Below are positions 61,024 to 64,000 of a stretch of 64,000 bases of DNA, piece by piece. The notes below the pieces were generated by a model. It did not search any database and was not told where the DNA came from. It saw only the letters and a program-made list of their open reading frames with translations. The DNA is from Thermocrinis jamiesonii (GTDB lineage: Bacteria > Aquificota > Aquificia > Aquificales > Aquificaceae). Location: the NCBI RefSeq assembly GCF_000702425.1, contig NZ_JNIE01000006.1, positions 1 to 64,000 of the forward strand, given 5' to 3'. Position 1 is the first letter of the stretch; each line of letters begins with the position of its first letter. A program made the position numbers and the translations under genes.

Positions 61024-61581
61024 GTGCTTAGAATTTTTATAGGTTTTTTTACCACTAAGAGTATTCAAGAGCATGTGGAGAAAATAAAGGAGCAAGCGGA
61101 TGACTTTATAAAGGGCAAATGGGTAGAACCTCAGAATTATCACATGACTTTTTACTTTATAGGGGAAGTGCCAGAGGAAAAGATTATGGATATAGCAAAG
61201 GCTGTTCAAGAGGTGTCGCAGAGACACAAGGCAATAAAGGTAAAGTATAGGTCCTTGGGTGTGTTTCCGAATTTAGATAGAGCAAGGGTGCTTTGGATCG
61301 GAATTGAAGAAGGCGGGAATAAACTAAAAGCCTTAGCAAAGGATATTTACCATACCAACAGAAAGCTAAGTATAAAAAGCGACAGCAAACCCTTCTATCC
61401 TCATGTAACCATCTGCAGAATAAAAGAATACGATAGAAAAAAGCTGAAAACTTTTTTGAAAAAATACGAAAACACAAACTTTGGCGAAGATACTGTGGAT
61501 AGGATATCCATTATAAGGAGTTCCTTAACTTCCGTAGGACCCATATACTCTGTTTTGGAGGAGTTTTATCTCAATGGATAG
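61024..61581 (+). CDS. thpR: RNA 2',3'-cyclic phosphodiesterase (2H family)
   Basis: 185-residue 2H phosphoesterase, historically called 2'-5' RNA ligase. Both catalytic motifs are present: HMT in NYHMTFYFIGEV and HVT in YPHVTICRI. Starts at GTG 61024 and overlaps purM by 8 bases. Physiological role in bacteria is not settled. Confidence 0.92.
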   Translation: MLRIFIGFFTTKSIQEHVEKIKEQADDFIKGKWVEPQNYHMTFYFIGEVPEEKIMDIAKAVQEVSQRHKAIKVKYRSLGVFPNLDRARVLWIGIEEGGNKLKALAKDIYHTNRKLSIKSDSKPFYPHVTICRIKEYDRKKLKTFLKKYENTNFGEDTVDRISIIRSSLTSVGPIYSVLEEFYLNG

Positions 61582-62581
61582 GCTAACTTACAAACAGGCG
61601 GGTGTGGATATAGAAAAAGCGGAGAGTTTTGTAGAATTTATAAAGGATAAAACTAAGGAGCTTAAAACCCAAGCCATTCTGTTTGGCAGTTTTGCCAGCG
61701 GAGTTTTGCTGGAAGGATACAAAAAGCCCGTGATTATGATGACTGCTGATGGTGTAGGCACAAAGCTAAAGGTTGCCCAACAGATGAACGTCCATCATAC
61801 GGTAGGTATAGACCTTGTGGCGATGAATGTAAACGATCTTATAACCTCCGGCGCAAAGCCATTAGGATTTATGGACTACATAGCGACAGGAAAGTTAAAT
61901 CTGGATGTGCTCAAAAAAGTTATGGAAGGTATAATAGAAGGTTGTAAGCTTTCTGAAATGCCTCTTGTGGGAGGAGAGACCGCAGAGATGCCTGATTTTT
62001 ATCCAGAGGGGGTTTATGACCTTGCGGGCTTTTGTGTAGGGGTATGCGAAGAGGATGAACTGATAACAGGAAAGAATATAAAACCGGGGGATGTCTTAAT
62101 TGGACTACCTTCTTCTGGCTTTCACAGTAATGGATATTCCCTTTTGAGAAAGGTTTTGGAGCTAAAAAGGATTGATTATGAGACGTATTTAGAAGAGTTT
62201 AACAAAACGGTGGGAGAGATCCTCCTTGAGCCAACGCGTATATACTGGAAGGAAGTTAAAGCTTTGCTTGAGAAAGGCATTCAAGTAAAGGGGATGGCTC
62301 ACATAACTGGTGGTGGAATACCGGGCAATGTGGTTAGGATCCTTCCGGAGGGAACAAAGGCGGTTGTAGAAGAAAAAAGCATCCCAATGAATCCCATCTT
62401 CCATTGGATTCAAAAGCTTGGTAATATAGAAAAACAAGAAATGTTTAGGGTGTTTAACATGGGAGTTGGTTTTGTTCTTATCACTGATCAGACAAATGCT
62501 GAAAAGGTTCTATCTGAAATACCCGATGCTTTTATCTTTGGTTTTGTGAAATCCGGAGAAAGGAGTGTAGAAATTGCGTAA
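61574..62581 (+). CDS. purM: Phosphoribosylformylglycinamidine cyclo-ligase
   Basis: AIR synthetase of purine synthesis. The 335 residues show YKQAGVDIEKAESFV, VIMMTADGVGTKLKVA, GIDLVAMNVNDLI, PLVGGETAEMPDFY, GLPSSGFHSNGYSL and MAHITGGGIPGNVVRIL. Full length. Overlaps bamA by 8 bases. Confidence 0.96.
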   Translation: MDRLTYKQAGVDIEKAESFVEFIKDKTKELKTQAILFGSFASGVLLEGYKKPVIMMTADGVGTKLKVAQQMNVHHTVGIDLVAMNVNDLITSGAKPLGFMDYIATGKLNLDVLKKVMEGIIEGCKLSEMPLVGGETAEMPDFYPEGVYDLAGFCVGVCEEDELITGKNIKPGDVLIGLPSSGFHSNGYSLLRKVLELKRIDYETYLEEFNKTVGEILLEPTRIYWKEVKALLEKGIQVKGMAHITGGGIPGNVVRILPEGTKAVVEEKSIPMNPIFHWIQKLGNIEKQEMFRVFNMGVGFVLITDQTNAEKVLSEIPDAFIFGFVKSGERSVEIA

Positions 62582-64000
62582 GCTAACGTCGGCACTTTTG
62601 CTTAGCTTTGGTTTGCTTTATGCACAGACGATAGAAAGGATAGAGATAGAAGGTGCTCAGTATGTGCCAGAAGAGATCATAAGGGGATTGCTAAGAGCAA
62701 AAGAAGGTTTTTCTTACGATCCATCAGCTATAAGGGAGGATATAAGGCGCCTTTACAGAACTGGTTTCTTTGACCGCATAGAAGTAGAAGAAGAAAGGGT
62801 TGGAGACAAGGTTGTCCTCATTTATAAGGTAAAGGACCTGCCAGTGATATACAAGATAGAGTTTGTGGGCAACAGAAAGATAAAAGCGGACGAGTTGGAA
62901 AAAAGGATAGGAATAGAGACTGAAGTGGGAAAGATAGACATAGAAGAGATAACAAGAGACTACACTTCTTCACCTGCCATAGAAGAAAAGGTTGAAGTGC
63001 AAAGGAGGTTAAAGCTCGGGAGAGTATTAAGCAGGGAAGAGATGGAGGTCATAAAGAGTAGAATAATCCAAGCTTATCAGAAGGAAGGCTATACAAACGT
63101 GCAGGTCTCTTATGAGCTTGTGCCCAAAAAAGGTGCGTCAAAGCTGGTTTATAAGATAGTGGAAGGAGAGCCAGAATATGTAAGCGATATTGAAATAAAG
63201 GGGAACAAAAGCTTTAAAAGAAGTAAGCTTTTAGGTTTTATGCAGACAAAACCACCAAGTCTTTTAGCCCTTAGGCTCAGACCTCCGTTCAGCGAAGAGG
63301 TTTTGAAAGAAGACCTCAAAAAAATAGAAGAATTTTACAGGTCGGAAGGGTTTTTGGAAGTGCAAACTTCTTACGATGTAAAAAAGGAAAACAACAAATA
63401 CAAGGTGGTAATACAAATAACGGAAGGGAAAAGGTACAAGCTAAGGGGTGTAAAAATAGAAGGGAATACCTATTTTTCCGAGAGGGAACTTTTAGGCAAT
63501 GCTTTGAAGAAAAATAGGGGCGGTTTTTACAAAAGTGCTGTGGTAGAGAGTGTGCTAAGAAACATAAAGACTAAATACTCACAAATAGGCTTTTTGAATG
63601 TTAGCTTTGATAAACAGGAACAGGTGGATAGAGAAAAGGGGGAAGTATTTGTACTTATAAGGATTTACGAAGGAGAACCTGTGTATGCGGGAAGAATAGA
63701 GGTAAAGGGTAACTACGAAACAAGGGATTATGTGATAAGAAGGGAGCTAAAAATCCAAGAGGGTGACCTTATAAACCAAAGAGAGTTAGAAAGGTCAAGG
63801 ACGAGAATATTCAACTTAGGATACTATCAGGACGTGGAAATAAACCTGTCTCCGTCCGAAAAGAATAAGTGGGACATAGAAACAAAAATAAGGGAAAGAT
63901 TTACTGGACAGTTTTCCGTAGGGCTTGGATACAATCAGGTAAGCGGGGTGTCTGGGTTTCTATCCATCAGAAAGGGCAACTTCTTAGGCACGGGTGATAT
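62574..64000 (+). CDS. bamA: Outer-membrane protein assembly factor BamA (cut by window edge)
   Basis: Inserts beta-barrel proteins into the outer membrane. The visible 475 codons start at TTG 62574 (AGGAG site 8 bases upstream, inside purM), with a signal peptide ending LLYAQ, then about five POTRA repeats. Typical POTRA strands are YKIEFVGNRKIKADEL, ISDIEIKGNKSFKRSK-like and AGRIEVKGNYETRDYVIRREL. The frame then enters the barrel (GQFSVGLGYNQVSG) and is open at 64000. Confidence 0.93.
   Translation, partial: MRKLTSALLLSFGLLYAQTIERIEIEGAQYVPEEIIRGLLRAKEGFSYDPSAIREDIRRLYRTGFFDRIEVEEERVGDKVVLIYKVKDLPVIYKIEFVGNRKIKADELEKRIGIETEVGKIDIEEITRDYTSSPAIEEKVEVQRRLKLGRVLSREEMEVIKSRIIQAYQKEGYTNVQVSYELVPKKGASKLVYKIVEGEPEYVSDIEIKGNKSFKRSKLLGFMQTKPPSLLALRLRPPFSEEVLKEDLKKIEEFYRSEGFLEVQTSYDVKKENNKYKVVIQITEGKRYKLRGVKIEGNTYFSERELLGNALKKNRGGFYKSAVVESVLRNIKTKYSQIGFLNVSFDKQEQVDREKGEVFVLIRIYEGEPVYAGRIEVKGNYETRDYVIRRELKIQEGDLINQRELERSRTRIFNLGYYQDVEINLSPSEKNKWDIETKIRERFTGQFSVGLGYNQVSGVSGFLSIRKGNFLGTGD

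Overview
The window is a gene-dense stretch of an Aquificaceae chromosome (Hydrogenobacter/Thermocrinis/Aquifex type). The sequence signs are: a tmRNA whose tag ends PEAELALAA as in Aquifex; a carbamoyl-phosphate synthase large chain present only as its N-terminal half; rpmH overlapping yidD with no rnpA between them, as expected in a lineage with protein-only RNase P; and genes for succinyl-CoA synthetase, a fumarate reductase/succinate dehydrogenase Fe-S subunit, a bc1 complex and heme A synthesis. This fits a thermophilic, microaerophilic chemolithoautotroph using the reductive TCA cycle. Outer-membrane genes (BamA, a TonB receptor, ADP-heptose synthesis) show a diderm, and flgA suggests motility. 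The genus call is inference.

Layout. 1-950 (minus): Thr-Tyr-Gly-Thr tRNAs followed by tuf, the order of the E. coli tufB operon. 951-6326 (minus): tsaC, pth, rplY, prs, tRNA-Gln, ispE, a diguanylate cyclase and a broken FIST sensor gene. 6367-10202 (plus): sucC and the petABC bc1 operon. 10180-12635 (minus): a DNA glycosylase, a kinase-like protein, copZ, mobA and a TPR lipoprotein. 12689-14317: a mobile element with inverted repeats and a 10-bp target duplication whose only gene is a TnpB-like RuvC nuclease; this is the one clearly accessory region. 14371-20838: dnaE, then PP2C, tlpA and a SulP permease on the other strand. 20897-24149: rimP, nusA, an rRNA uracil methyltransferase and frr. 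24139-29598 (minus): ilvH, surE, a divergent oxidase-subunit-I-like protein with ctaB and ctaA, a queD-like gene and an oxidoreductase. 29691-40484 (plus): F0 ATP synthase a and c, rpmH-yidD-yidC, hldD, a histidine kinase, phoU, tmk, glgA, heptose-1-P adenylyltransferase, split carB, a site-2 protease. 40476-54465: housekeeping genes including nadC, alpha-glucan phosphorylase, gmhA, nadK, trpS and murD, with a PHP protein, an S41 peptidase, an MFS carrier and an O-antigen-ligase-like protein. 54469-57021 (minus): a PepSY protein and an OprC/NosA-like copper TonB receptor. 57333-64000: holA, mtnA, tmRNA, then sdhB/frdB, flgA, thpR, purM and the start of bamA.

How the genes connect. Short overlaps (ATGA, TTGA, TGATG) join most neighbours into translationally coupled runs. 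Respiration and copper recur: bc1, heme A synthesis, an oxidase-like protein, CopZ and a probable copper receptor. Envelope building recurs too: YidC next to the F0 c subunit, MurD, three ADP-heptose enzymes at three loci, LolD and BamA. No CRISPR array, prophage or rRNA operon was seen. The most unusual items are the TnpB element with DDE-transposon-style ends, the oxidase-like protein that appears to lack the adjacent His pair for CuB, the ispE frame that runs through a tRNA gene, and the broken FIST gene next to an intact cyclase.
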